This document shows, piece after piece, positions 5,639 to 12,314 of a stretch of 12,409 nucleotides of DNA. The notes under the pieces are model-generated. The model was not told the DNA's origin. It ran no database searches and saw nothing but the letters and a program-made list of their open reading frames with translations. Every line of letters begins with the position of its first letter. Position 1 is the first letter of the stretch. The stretch comes from Erysipelotrichaceae bacterium (GTDB lineage: Bacteria; Bacillota_I; Bacilli_A; Erysipelotrichales; Erysipelotrichaceae): assembly GCA_017419065.1 (NCBI GenBank), contig JAFOMB010000140.1, positions 1 to 12,409 of the forward strand, written 5' to 3'. Both the position numbers and the translations under genes were made by a program.

Positions 5639-6082
5639 ATGGAAGAAAAATATATGAAAATGGCATATCAGGAAGCCCTGAAAGCCGCAGAAGAAGACGA
5701 AGTGCCGATCGGCTGTGTCATTGAGAGAGACGGGAAGGTCCTTTCGAAGGCGCATAACCGCAAGGAGGAGAAACAGAACGCGGTCCGTCACGCGGAGATC
5801 GAAGCGATCGAGAAGGCTGTGAAGAAACTCGGGACCTGGCATATGGAGGACTGTGAGCTCTATGTGACGCTGGAACCGTGTCTCATGTGTGCCGGTGCTA
5901 TCGTGAATTCACGGATAACGAAGGTCTACTATGCGACCAGGGATCCGAAGGGCGGCGCCTTCAAGAGCGTGATCGACCTCGATGAGCTGAAAGGCATCAA
6001 TCATCATCCGGACTGGGAAGAGGGTCTGATGAGAGAAGAGTGCTCAAAATTACTTAAAGACTATTTCCGGAAGAAAAGATAA
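5639..6082 (+). CDS. tadA: tRNA-specific adenosine-34 deaminase
   Basis: A 147-aa zinc-dependent deaminase that converts A34 to inosine in the tRNA-Arg(ACG) wobble position. The cytidine-deaminase-fold active site is intact: H51-A-E53 (VRHAEIEAIEKA) with catalytic Glu53, and P80-C81-x2-C84 (LEPCLMCAGAIV) supplying the zinc ligands; DPKGGAFKS (102-110) is the conserved TadA tract after the core. Length is typical of the family. AGGAAAAT precedes ATG 5639, just 10 nt after the SRP RNA T-run, so it may depend on readthrough from the SRP promoter. A strong terminator follows. Confidence 0.96.
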   Translation: MEEKYMKMAYQEALKAAEEDEVPIGCVIERDGKVLSKAHNRKEEKQNAVRHAEIEAIEKAVKKLGTWHMEDCELYVTLEPCLMCAGAIVNSRITKVYYATRDPKGGAFKSVIDLDELKGINHHPDWEEGLMREECSKLLKDYFRKKR

Positions 6083-6105
6083 ATAGACATAAAAAACTGA
6101 GAAGC

Positions 6106-6132
6106 AAAGACACCAGACAGCGGTGTCTTTTT
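6106..6132 (+). terminator. Terminator of tadA
   Basis: AAAGACACC (6106-6114) and GGTGTCTTT (6122-6130) form a 9-bp stem with a 7-nt loop and end in a T-run. It separates the SRP/tadA unit from dnaX. Confidence 0.88.
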
Positions 6133-6178
6133 GTATGGGGAATGGTGCAGAAAAGCCCAAAAATACGGCATATTTTTG

Positions 6179-6191
6179 TATAATGATGGTA
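6179..6191 (+). promoter_or_regulatory. dnaX promoter -10, apparently leaderless
   Basis: A perfect TATAAT (6179-6184) is followed by 6 nt and then the dnaX ATG at 6191, where transcription would be expected to begin. No Shine-Dalgarno sequence precedes the ATG and no convincing -35 is seen. Confidence 0.5.
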
Positions 6192-7897
6192 TGGCATACC
6201 AGGTATTATATCGTACATACAGACCGGCACGTTTCTCAGATGTGATCGGTCAGGACTATATCGTCAAGACGCTGAAAAACGCGATCAAGACCAATAAGAT
6301 CGCGCATGCGTATCTGTTCTGCGGCCCGAGAGGCACCGGAAAGACGAGTGTGGCGAAACTCTTCGCGAAGGCAGTGAACTGCCCGAATTTTGAAGAAGAG
6401 TGCTGCAATGAGTGTCCGAGCTGTCAGGCAGTCTTAAGCGGCAATCATCCGGATATCATTGAACTCGATGCGGCTTCCAACAACTCTGTCGATGACATCC
6501 GTGAGATCGTCGAACAGGTCAACTACGCCCCGATGCTGGGGAAATACAAAGTTTACATCATCGATGAAGTGCACATGCTCTCTGCAAGCGCTTTCAATGC
6601 GCTTCTGAAGACCTTGGAAGAACCGCCTGCCCATGTGATCTTCATCCTGGCAACGACAGATCCGCAAAAGGTCATCCCGACCGTGCTGTCACGCTGCCAG
6701 CGCTATAACTTCTCCAAGATCAGGACTTATGACATCAGAAGACATCTGATCGATGTCCTGAAGAACGAGGGGATCGACTACGAAGACAAGGCTGTCGAAG
6801 AGATCGCCAGACTGGCTGAAGGCGGCATGAGAGATGCGCTGAGCATCCTTGAACAGTGTCTGGCCTACAACTCCGCAGGCATCTATCTCGAAGACATCGA
6901 GAACATCTTCGGACTCACGACGACAGCTGTCAAAGTGGAACTCCTGGAAAAGGTGCACCGCGGCGAAGTCAGCGAAGTGATATCGCAGCTTAGAGATATG
7001 TATCAGGCCGGCACGGATATGAAGAGACTGACAGCCGATCTCCTGGAGATCAGCAAGGAAGCTCTGATCTACTCCGACAGAGGAGAAGAGAGGCTTCTGG
7101 AAAAGCTCAACAGGATCGAAGCACAGCAGATCCTCCGCAGTATCGCACCGCGGACTCTCCTGGAAGACGCAAAGATCCTGGAAGATACCTTAAGTAAAGA
7201 CCGTCAGAATCAGAATTTCATCCTCTATCTGGAACTGGGCATCCTCAAAATGGCTAATACCGTTTCCAAGGACATAGTAACGGTCAGAGAAGAGACACCG
7301 GTACAGAAAGAAGAAGTCAAAGAAGAACCGAAAGTGGAAGAAAAGCCTGAAAATAAGGCAGATGAGAAGACTGAGGAGACAAAGATTTTCACCGATGAGG
7401 ACCTCCCGAAGGAAGTCCGGGAAGAGATCCGGGAAGAGATGACACCGGATAAGATCAGCAAGGATCTGCTTCTTTCCATCCTGCTTCACGCCAGCAAGGA
7501 CGAGAAGATCAAGGACGAACTCATCTACAACCGTCTCGATCTCTACAAGCTGGAAGCAGACAGCCGGAAATTTTATGAGATGCTGCAGGGCACCGGTATC
7601 TTCGCTTCTTCAAACGATGCCATCATCGTACACGGAAGCGAGACGAAGGTCGATCACATCAATGCCCCTGTCAACAACGAGGAACTCTACCGCTTCATCA
7701 ATAAGGAATTCGGTATCGACAAGATGATCTACGGGGTCGCCGATCAGGAAGTCCCGGGACTCATTGACGAGTACCGCCGGGCAAAAGCAGAAAAGAGAAA
7801 TATCGAAGTCATCATTCAGAGATATGAGACAGAAAGAGAAGAGACACAGGAAGAAAAGCTGAGAAGGCTTTTCGGAAATGTCAAAGTGGAGGACTGA
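6191..7897 (+). CDS. dnaX: DNA polymerase III subunits gamma/tau
   Basis: A 568-aa AAA+ clamp-loader subunit that, with delta and delta-prime, loads the beta clamp at the replication fork. It starts MAYQVLYRTYRPARF as in the family. Walker A is GPRGTGKT (45-52), a zinc module follows (C64, C71/C72, C75, C78), Walker B is IIDEVHML (123-130), sensor 1 is LATTD (153-157) and the SRC arginine finger is LSRCQRY (166-172). A Lys/Glu-rich linker (about 375-420) leads to the tau-like C-terminal region. I see no A-rich slippery site for gamma production. ATG 6191 has no ribosome site but sits right after a -10 box. It is first in a unit with ebfC and recR. Confidence 0.97.
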   Translation: MAYQVLYRTYRPARFSDVIGQDYIVKTLKNAIKTNKIAHAYLFCGPRGTGKTSVAKLFAKAVNCPNFEEECCNECPSCQAVLSGNHPDIIELDAASNNSVDDIREIVEQVNYAPMLGKYKVYIIDEVHMLSASAFNALLKTLEEPPAHVIFILATTDPQKVIPTVLSRCQRYNFSKIRTYDIRRHLIDVLKNEGIDYEDKAVEEIARLAEGGMRDALSILEQCLAYNSAGIYLEDIENIFGLTTTAVKVELLEKVHRGEVSEVISQLRDMYQAGTDMKRLTADLLEISKEALIYSDRGEERLLEKLNRIEAQQILRSIAPRTLLEDAKILEDTLSKDRQNQNFILYLELGILKMANTVSKDIVTVREETPVQKEEVKEEPKVEEKPENKADEKTEETKIFTDEDLPKEVREEIREEMTPDKISKDLLLSILLHASKDEKIKDELIYNRLDLYKLEADSRKFYEMLQGTGIFASSNDAIIVHGSETKVDHINAPVNNEELYRFINKEFGIDKMIYGVADQEVPGLIDEYRRAKAEKRNIEVIIQRYETEREETQEEKLRRLFGNVKVED

Positions 7898-7898
7898 T

Positions 7899-8204
7899 AT
7901 GGATTTCAATAAATTACTGGAACAGGCCCAGCAGATGCAGAAGGACCTGGAGAGAATGAATGAAGAAATGAATGCCGCCTTATTTGAAGGCAGCGCGTCC
8001 AATGGTCTGGTCAAGGTCACGATCAGCGGCGATAACGAGGTAAAGGAAGTTTTTCTTGATCCATCCGTTGTCGATCCATCCGACAAGGAAATGCTGGAAG
8101 ATATGATCATGATCGCCTTCAATGACGCCAAGAAGAAGGCTGATGCGGCCAGAAACAGCCGCTTATCCGCTGCAGCAGGCGGTCTGCAGATACCGGGGCT
8201 CTGA
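7899..8204 (+). CDS. ebfC: YbaB/EbfC nucleoid-associated protein
   Basis: A 101-aa YbaB/EbfC protein, a small dimer that binds DNA and is almost always encoded between dnaX and recR. It starts MDFNKLLEQAQQMQKDLERM, a helical dimerisation segment, followed by the beta-rich core (GLVKVTISGDNEVKEVFLDP) and a helical C-terminus with a Gly/Leu-rich end. GGAGG lies 6 nt before ATG 7899, inside the dnaX 3' end; the stop of dnaX is 1 nt upstream. Its TGA overlaps the recR ATG. Confidence 0.95.
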   Translation: MDFNKLLEQAQQMQKDLERMNEEMNAALFEGSASNGLVKVTISGDNEVKEVFLDPSVVDPSDKEMLEDMIMIAFNDAKKKADAARNSRLSAAAGGLQIPGL

Positions 8205-8800
8205 TGTATCCGAAGAAGTTTGAAACACTGATCGAGATGTTCGAGAAGCTGCCGGGTGTCGGAAACAAGACAGCACAGCGTTATGCCTTCCGTTTATTAG
8301 AAGAACCGGAAGAGAACATCGAAGAATACATCAGGACTTTACAGAGTCTTTCCGAGATCCATCCCTGCAAGACCTGCGGTTTTCTCACTGATGAAGAGAC
8401 CTGTCATTTCTGCAATGACAAGTCCCGTGATGCCCATACCATCATGGTGGTGGCCTATCCGCAGGATGTTGTCGCGATCGAAAAGACTGAGACATACCGG
8501 GGTCTCTATCACGTACTGGGCGGTCTGATATCCGCTTCCAAAGGCATCTATCCGGAAGATATCCGCATCGAAGGTCTTTTAGAGAGGATCAAAGAAGATA
8601 CCAAGGAGATCATCATTGCGACATCCCCGACGATGGATGGCGAAATGACAGCTCTGTATCTCAACAGAGTCTTGAAGGAAAAAGGCGTCCTGGTCACCAG
8701 ACTCGCCCATGGGCTGCCGATGGGAGCCAGCCTTGATTATGCGGATGAACTGACACTGATCAAGGCGATGTCCAACAGAAGAGAAGTAGAAGATGCATAA
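8204..8800 (+). CDS. recR: Recombination mediator RecR
   Basis: A 198-aa ring-forming DNA-binding protein of the RecFOR repair pathway that helps load RecA on SSB-coated gaps. Order of domains: helix-hairpin-helix LPGVGNKTAQRYAF (16-29), C4 zinc finger C55-x2-C58 and C67-x2-C70, and a Toprim domain from about 78 (TIMVVAYPQDVVAIEKT) through YRGLYHVLGGLIS. Length is standard. The start overlaps the ebfC stop (TGATG), indicating translational coupling. It is followed after 21 nt by the CARF-nuclease-like gene, with no terminator between them. Confidence 0.97.
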   Translation: MYPKKFETLIEMFEKLPGVGNKTAQRYAFRLLEEPEENIEEYIRTLQSLSEIHPCKTCGFLTDEETCHFCNDKSRDAHTIMVVAYPQDVVAIEKTETYRGLYHVLGGLISASKGIYPEDIRIEGLLERIKEDTKEIIIATSPTMDGEMTALYLNRVLKEKGVLVTRLAHGLPMGASLDYADELTLIKAMSNRREVEDA

Positions 8801-8821
8801 ATCTCACAGGAGAACACGGTT

Positions 8822-9979
8822 ATGGCAACCTCTAAACTGATCACTGTCTTCGACAAGGAAGACAGTTTTTCCAGTGTGATCACCGCCTTATCTCTGGATG
8901 TCGATGAAGTCTGGTTCATCTATCATCATCTGATCGATGAATCCTATTTTTCCTATGCTTCCAAAGTGATATTCCGTCATAAGAAGGTCGTCCTTCATTT
9001 CACACAGATCCTCGATGATCAAAAGGATATCGATGACATCCTGAAGAAAGATGAGACGATGATCGTCGATGTCGGCGGAGAGAAGTATCTCTCCCTCGTC
9101 CTCTTTGACAGAGTCCTTCATTCCAAGCATCCGGTCGTCTATTACGACAGTGAGGAGAATGTCATCAAGTCCTACCGGGAACACATGATCTTCAAGGAGA
9201 AGATCTATCCTCTCTCCATTGAAGATATCGTCAATCTCAAGGGCGGCGAGATCACATCGCATATGCATAAAGCCGCGGATATCGGAGATAAGGAAACGGT
9301 ATCCCTGATCGAAAGAGTCGTCGACGCCTCGATCGATTCCTATCCGCGTTTCATCAACTTCGTTCAGAAGATCAATACGATCATCACACATAAGAGCAGC
9401 CGGGATGGAAAGACTTTCTATCTGAAGGATGAAGAGATCGATAAGATCGTCAAGGATGAATCCTACAGGATCTATGAAAAAGAAGGGCTCCTGAAAGTAG
9501 AGGAGAACAGACTCACCCTTTACTCCCATAAGGTGGCGAAGCTCTTCTCGGTGTCCGGTGCCTTCCTGGAGAATTATCTCTATATCAAACTGAAAAAGAG
9601 CGGATACTTCGACGATGTGATGATGTCCTGCGTCATCGACTTCTCCGGACAGTCCCGGAGATATCCGGTCATCTGCGAGATCGACTGTCTGGTGATCAGG
9701 GACAATCACGTCCTCTTCACTTCCTGCAAGTCCAACAAGGTGGCAGCGGACGATCTCAATGAGATCAAGGTCCACAACGTCATCTTCGGAAATACCCTGT
9801 CTTCTCCGGTCATGTGTACCCTGGAAGACCTCGATCAGAAGAGCCCGAGCGTCTACTCCAAGGCCAGGGAACTGGAAGTGGCCGTCATCGACCGTTCCTC
9901 TTTCCAGAGAAACAGAGTTGCGAAAGACTTCCTATCTGTCGCAGAGAAAACATACAATTACGAAAAAATGCCTGATTAG
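8822..9979 (+). CDS. CARF/DUF1887 (Card1/Can2-like) putative nuclease
   Basis: A 385-aa protein resembling DUF1887 effectors of the Card1/Can2 group, which bind cyclic oligoadenylate through a CARF domain and cut nucleic acids with a PD-(D/E)xK domain. The N-terminus (1-120) is Rossmann-like and includes MIVDVGGEKYLSLVLFDRVL (80-99) with the G-G-x-K signature of these CARF domains, then PVVYYDSEEN. A middle region (about 160-240) looks winged-helix-like. The C-terminus has the nuclease pattern: SGAFLENYLYIKL (245-257, E250), CEIDCLVIRDN (285-295, E286/D288) and SCKSNK (301-306, K303), with Ser where ECK is often found, followed by DDLNEIKVHNVIFGN. AGGAGA precedes ATG 8822. The gene follows recR and precedes a PUA/EVE-like gene by 21 nt. 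No CRISPR is in view, so the ligand and target are open. Family assignment is by recall of motifs. Confidence 0.72.
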   Translation: MATSKLITVFDKEDSFSSVITALSLDVDEVWFIYHHLIDESYFSYASKVIFRHKKVVLHFTQILDDQKDIDDILKKDETMIVDVGGEKYLSLVLFDRVLHSKHPVVYYDSEENVIKSYREHMIFKEKIYPLSIEDIVNLKGGEITSHMHKAADIGDKETVSLIERVVDASIDSYPRFINFVQKINTIITHKSSRDGKTFYLKDEEIDKIVKDESYRIYEKEGLLKVEENRLTLYSHKVAKLFSVSGAFLENYLYIKLKKSGYFDDVMMSCVIDFSGQSRRYPVICEIDCLVIRDNHVLFTSCKSNKVAADDLNEIKVHNVIFGNTLSSPVMCTLEDLDQKSPSVYSKARELEVAVIDRSSFQRNRVAKDFLSVAEKTYNYEKMPD

Positions 9980-9981
9980 AC

Positions 9982-9987
9982 TATAAT
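9982..9987 (+). promoter_or_regulatory. Possible internal -10 box before the PUA/EVE-like gene
   Basis: A perfect TATAAT 13 nt before ATG 10001, after the stop of the upstream gene. There is no clear -35. It is followed by AAAGG, which may be the ribosome site used by readthrough transcripts. Confidence 0.35.
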
Positions 9988-10000
9988 AAAGGTAAAGATA

Positions 10001-10873
10001 ATGGGCGCGATCGCATACATCACAGATTCCAAACTGCTTGAACTTCACCGGCTGAACGCACACAGGACCATGAATTTCTGGCGTCTGTCTGCCAAGACCG
10101 GTTTTACCGATTTCCAGAAGGGAGACCTCGTTTTCTTTCTCTCCAAAGACAAGGCTCATATGCGGAAGAAGGAGAAGGGGATCGTCGGCTACGGCAGACT
10201 GGAATCCATCCATGTCGCTTCCATCCAGACGATGTGGAAGAACTATGGCAAGTACAATGGCTATAACACCCTTGAGGAATTCAAGGAAGCGATCCGCAGA
10301 GTCAATAAATCCAAGGAGCTTCCGAAGAAGATCTCCAGTCTCTACCTCGTCGATGTCGCCTTCTTCCAGGTACCTATCTACCTGAGCGAATGCGGGATGA
10401 ATATCTCCAGTAATGTGGAAAGCTACATCTACCTCAAACCGGAGGAAGTCGCTTTGAAGATCCTCGATATCGCGAAGGACGCCCAGGACCTCTGGACTTC
10501 CGGCAGCGACGCCTCCATGATCGAAAGAGAGGAACTGCGCTATTCCCTCTACCTGGCGCACCGCTATACCGGTGATCTGCCATGCGGAGACAGGACCCTG
10601 CGCAGAGCTTATAAGACCCTCAAAGAGGCGGAAGGCTATGAACTCATACAGCACTCCCGCACTTCTGCCTGCCGTCTGAACGACGATTCCATCGAAGTTC
10701 TCTTCTATCACGACAGAGACATCGATGACCGTCTCATCCTCGGACAGGCTGCCCTCTACCGTTATTACATGGACAAAAACCATTCACAGTACTTACCGAT
10801 CACCTTCCGGGTCAGCGATCACGATCCGGAGCTGGAATCGTTAATCGGGTATATGGAACCAGAGGAGGTATAA
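10001..10873 (+). CDS. Hypothetical protein with PUA/EVE-like N-terminal domain
   Basis: A 290-aa soluble protein. The first 145 residues look like a PUA-superfamily (EVE/ASCH-like) beta-barrel: MNFWRLSAKTGFTDFQKGDL (24-43) followed by VFFLSK, then GIVGYGRLESI (60-70), and later SLYLVDVAFFQVPIYLSE (113-130) are in the order seen in EVE domains, which bind modified bases. The C-terminal half (150-290) is helical and unfamiliar, with EELRYSLYLAHRYTGDL and a late charged stretch. AAAGG lies 8 nt before ATG 10001. The gene is 21 nt after the CARF-nuclease-like gene and 5 nt before the Cpl-7 gene, so it is in the same unit. A role as partner or modified-DNA/RNA reader for the nuclease is inference. 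Confidence 0.6.
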   Translation: MGAIAYITDSKLLELHRLNAHRTMNFWRLSAKTGFTDFQKGDLVFFLSKDKAHMRKKEKGIVGYGRLESIHVASIQTMWKNYGKYNGYNTLEEFKEAIRRVNKSKELPKKISSLYLVDVAFFQVPIYLSECGMNISSNVESYIYLKPEEVALKILDIAKDAQDLWTSGSDASMIEREELRYSLYLAHRYTGDLPCGDRTLRRAYKTLKEAEGYELIQHSRTSACRLNDDSIEVLFYHDRDIDDRLILGQAALYRYYMDKNHSQYLPITFRVSDHDPELESLIGYMEPEEV

Positions 10874-10878
10874 ACATC

Positions 10879-11556
10879 ATGGGAATCCTGAACAACATCG
10901 CTGACGCTGTCAAGAACGCTACTCAGAAAGTCGAAGATAAGGCTGACGAAGCAAAAGAAAAAACAGTATCCGCTCTCGAAGCTGCCAAGAAAGCCGCTGT
11001 TGATCAGCAGGGCAAGGCCGGAGCTGCTGCGGAAGCTGCCAAGAAGTTAGCGGAAGAAGCCAAGGCAAAAGCTGCCGGTACTGCCGCCGCTGTCAAGACA
11101 ACTGCTGAAGATAAGGCAAAAGCTGTCGATTTCGCTCTTGAAAAACTCGCCAAGGAAGTCATCGCCGGGAAATGGGGCGAAGGCGAAGAGAGAAAGAACA
11201 GACTGACATCCTACGGTTATGACTATGCGAAGGTCCAGGCCAAGGTCAATGAACTCTTAGGTGCGGAAGCCAAGGATATCGAAGTTGTCGCCAAAGAAGT
11301 CATCCAGGGCAAATGGGGCAATGGCCAGGAGAGAAAAGACAGACTGACAGCTGCCGGATACGATTACTCCAAAGTCCAGGGCAGAGTCAATGAGATCCTC
11401 GCAGGCCAGCCGGCATCCGGTACAGACCTCACTGCCATCGCCAAGGAAGTCATCCAGGGTAAATGGGGCAACGGCCAGGAGAGAAAAGACAGACTGACAG
11501 CTGCCGGTTACGACTATGCCGCTGTACAGGCGAAAGTCAACGAACTTTTGAAGTAA
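10879..11556 (+). CDS. Cytosolic protein with three Cpl-7 (CW_7) repeats
   Basis: A 225-aa protein in two parts. Residues 1-86 are Ala/Lys/Glu-rich and helical (AAAEAAKKLAEEAKAKAAGT), like LEA or apolipoprotein-type amphipathic coils. Residues 88-127, 134-174 and 184-225 are three Cpl-7/CW_7 repeats of the type AKEVIxGKWGxGxERKxRLTxxGYDYxxVQxxVNELL, known from the cell-wall-binding part of Cpl-7 phage lysozyme where they bind GlcNAc-MurNAc muropeptides. No signal peptide or catalytic domain is present, which is odd for a wall-binding module. Repeats 2 and 3 are nearly identical in DNA. GGAGG lies 12 nt before ATG 10879, inside the end of the upstream gene. A strong terminator follows. Confidence 0.85.
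   Translation: MGILNNIADAVKNATQKVEDKADEAKEKTVSALEAAKKAAVDQQGKAGAAAEAAKKLAEEAKAKAAGTAAAVKTTAEDKAKAVDFALEKLAKEVIAGKWGEGEERKNRLTSYGYDYAKVQAKVNELLGAEAKDIEVVAKEVIQGKWGNGQERKDRLTAAGYDYSKVQGRVNEILAGQPASGTDLTAIAKEVIQGKWGNGQERKDRLTAAGYDYAAVQAKVNELLK
11296..11520 (+). repeat. Near-identical tandem 150-bp Cpl-7 repeat units
   Basis: The DNA encoding repeats 2 and 3 is nearly identical over about 65 bp at a period of 150 bp (for example AAATGGGGCA at 11311 and 11461; AGACTGACAGCTGCCGG at 11341 and 11491). The first repeat is clearly more diverged, indicating a recent internal duplication or gene conversion. Confidence 0.85.
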
Positions 11557-11564
11557 AAGTCATA

Positions 11565-11597
11565 AGCAGTTCTCCTCACGGGGAACTGCTTTTTTTG
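11565..11597 (+). terminator. Terminator after the three-repeat Cpl-7 gene
   Basis: AGCAGTTC (11565-11572) pairs with GAACTGCT (11583-11590), extended inward by TCC/GGG, and is followed by T7. This is the first strong terminator after dnaX, so it probably marks the end of the six-gene unit. Confidence 0.92.
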
Positions 11598-11608
11598 TGC
11601 GGGTAGGG

Positions 11609-11621
11609 TAGAATAAGAGTA
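11609..11621 (+). promoter_or_regulatory. -10-like box, apparently leaderless start
   Basis: TAGAAT (11609-11614) is followed by 6 nt and ATG 11621, the same geometry as at dnaX. No Shine-Dalgarno is placed for this ATG and the -35 is not evident. Confidence 0.42.
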
Positions 11622-11854
11622 TGTTCAAATGGTTAGATAAATTACTGGATAAGATCGAAGCATCCAATGAGACCTATGTGGGTATCGCCATCTCTGATAA
11701 GAAAAGAAGAGAAGAGGATATTGAAAGGACTGCCCGGGAAATGCTGGAAGGGAAATGGGGAAACAAGCAGACGGTGCGTCACAATCTGACACAGGCCGGA
11801 TACAATTATTTTGAGATCGCCAAAAAGGCGAAAGAACTGGAGGGAAAGAAATGA
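11621..11854 (+). CDS. 77-aa protein with a single Cpl-7 repeat
   Basis: A short basic/helical N-terminus (MFKWLDKLLDKIEASNETYV) is followed by one Cpl-7/CW_7 repeat at about 34-74 (IERTAREMLEGKWGNKQTVR, then LTQAGYNYFEIAKKAKEL), retaining the GKWG and AGYNY signatures. It has no signal peptide; the first 12 residues could be an amphipathic helix lying on the membrane. It is clearly related to the three-repeat protein upstream but separated from it by a strong terminator. Its stop overlaps the start of the GtrA gene (ATGA), so the two are translationally coupled. Function beyond likely muropeptide or glycan binding is unknown. Confidence 0.8.
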   Translation: MFKWLDKLLDKIEASNETYVGIAISDKKRREEDIERTAREMLEGKWGNKQTVRHNLTQAGYNYFEIAKKAKELEGKK

Positions 11855-12246
11855 AAGAGTTTTTCCGCTTTCTGAAATTTGCGCTCATCTCCGCAAGCGC
11901 GGGACTGATCGAACTGGGTTCCTTCACCCTCTTCAATGAGGTCCTCCACTGGCCGTACTGGCTCTCCTACATGATCGCCCTGATCCTCTCTGTCCTCTGG
12001 AACTTCACTCTGAACAGAAAGTACACCTTCCAGTCCGCTTCCAATATCCCGGAAGCCATGCTGAAGGTGGCGCTGTTCTATGTGGTCTTCGTACCGGCTT
12101 CCACCTGGCTGGAACACTGCCTCACAGGACTCGGAATGAACGAATACCTCGTGACTGCCATAAACATGCTGATAAACTTCGGACTGGAGTTCGTCTATCA
12201 GCGCTATTATGTCTTCAAGGATTCTCTGGATACGAATAAGAAATAA
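11851..12246 (+). CDS. GtrA-family membrane protein
   Basis: A 131-aa polytopic protein with four membrane segments, as usual for GtrA: about 7-27 (FLKFALISASAGLIELGSFT), 36-55 (YWLSYMIALILSVLWNFTLN), 70-88 (MLKVALFYVVFVPASTWL) and 97-117 (LVTAINMLINFGLEFVYQRY). The signature WNFTLNRKYTFQ (50-61) and the closing YQRYYVF match the family. GtrA proteins are implicated in moving polyprenyl-phosphate-linked sugars across the membrane in O-antigen or wall-glycan modification. No glycosyltransferase is in the window. The start overlaps the stop of the small Cpl-7 gene by 4 nt, and GGAGGGAAAGAA provides the ribosome site, so the pair likely work together. Confidence 0.92.
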   Translation: MKEFFRFLKFALISASAGLIELGSFTLFNEVLHWPYWLSYMIALILSVLWNFTLNRKYTFQSASNIPEAMLKVALFYVVFVPASTWLEHCLTGLGMNEYLVTAINMLINFGLEFVYQRYYVFKDSLDTNKK

Positions 12247-12255
12247 TCGTTTTTC

Positions 12256-12284
12256 TTGCGTTATCCTGAAAAGAAAGCTACAGT
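12256..12284 (+). promoter_or_regulatory. Weak candidate promoter of the Cys-rich leader
   Basis: TTGCGT (12256-12261) and TACAGT (12279-12284) are separated by exactly 17 nt, each a partial consensus match, about 20 nt upstream of the GGGAGG ribosome site of the small ORF. Confidence 0.35.
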
Positions 12285-12314
12285 AAAGACAAGAAGACCG
12301 GGAGGAAAAGGACA

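Noticed and set aside
5479..5724. Plus-strand open frame starting MFHVKH at the third parS site
   Set aside because: It overlaps the acetyltransferase end, the SRP RNA and tadA in another frame; the start is a by-product of the parS sequence.
6191..7897. Programmed frameshift in dnaX to make gamma
   Set aside because: No A-AAA-AAG-type slippery run with an adjacent hairpin was found; the acidic/Lys linker codons are interrupted by G and C.
8888..9775. Long minus-strand open frame (295 codons) opposite the CARF-nuclease-like gene
   Set aside because: It lies wholly opposite a frame with a ribosome site and nuclease motifs, and has a repetitive I/D/L composition typical of an antisense shadow of GATC/ATC-rich codons.
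9932..10783. Minus-strand open frame (283 codons) opposite the PUA/EVE-like gene
   Set aside because: Antisense shadow; no ribosome site or recognisable domain, and the plus-strand genes are tightly spaced.
11296..11520. Possible CRISPR-like repeats
   Set aside because: The repeats are in-frame protein-domain repeats at 150-bp period, not short direct repeats with unique spacers.
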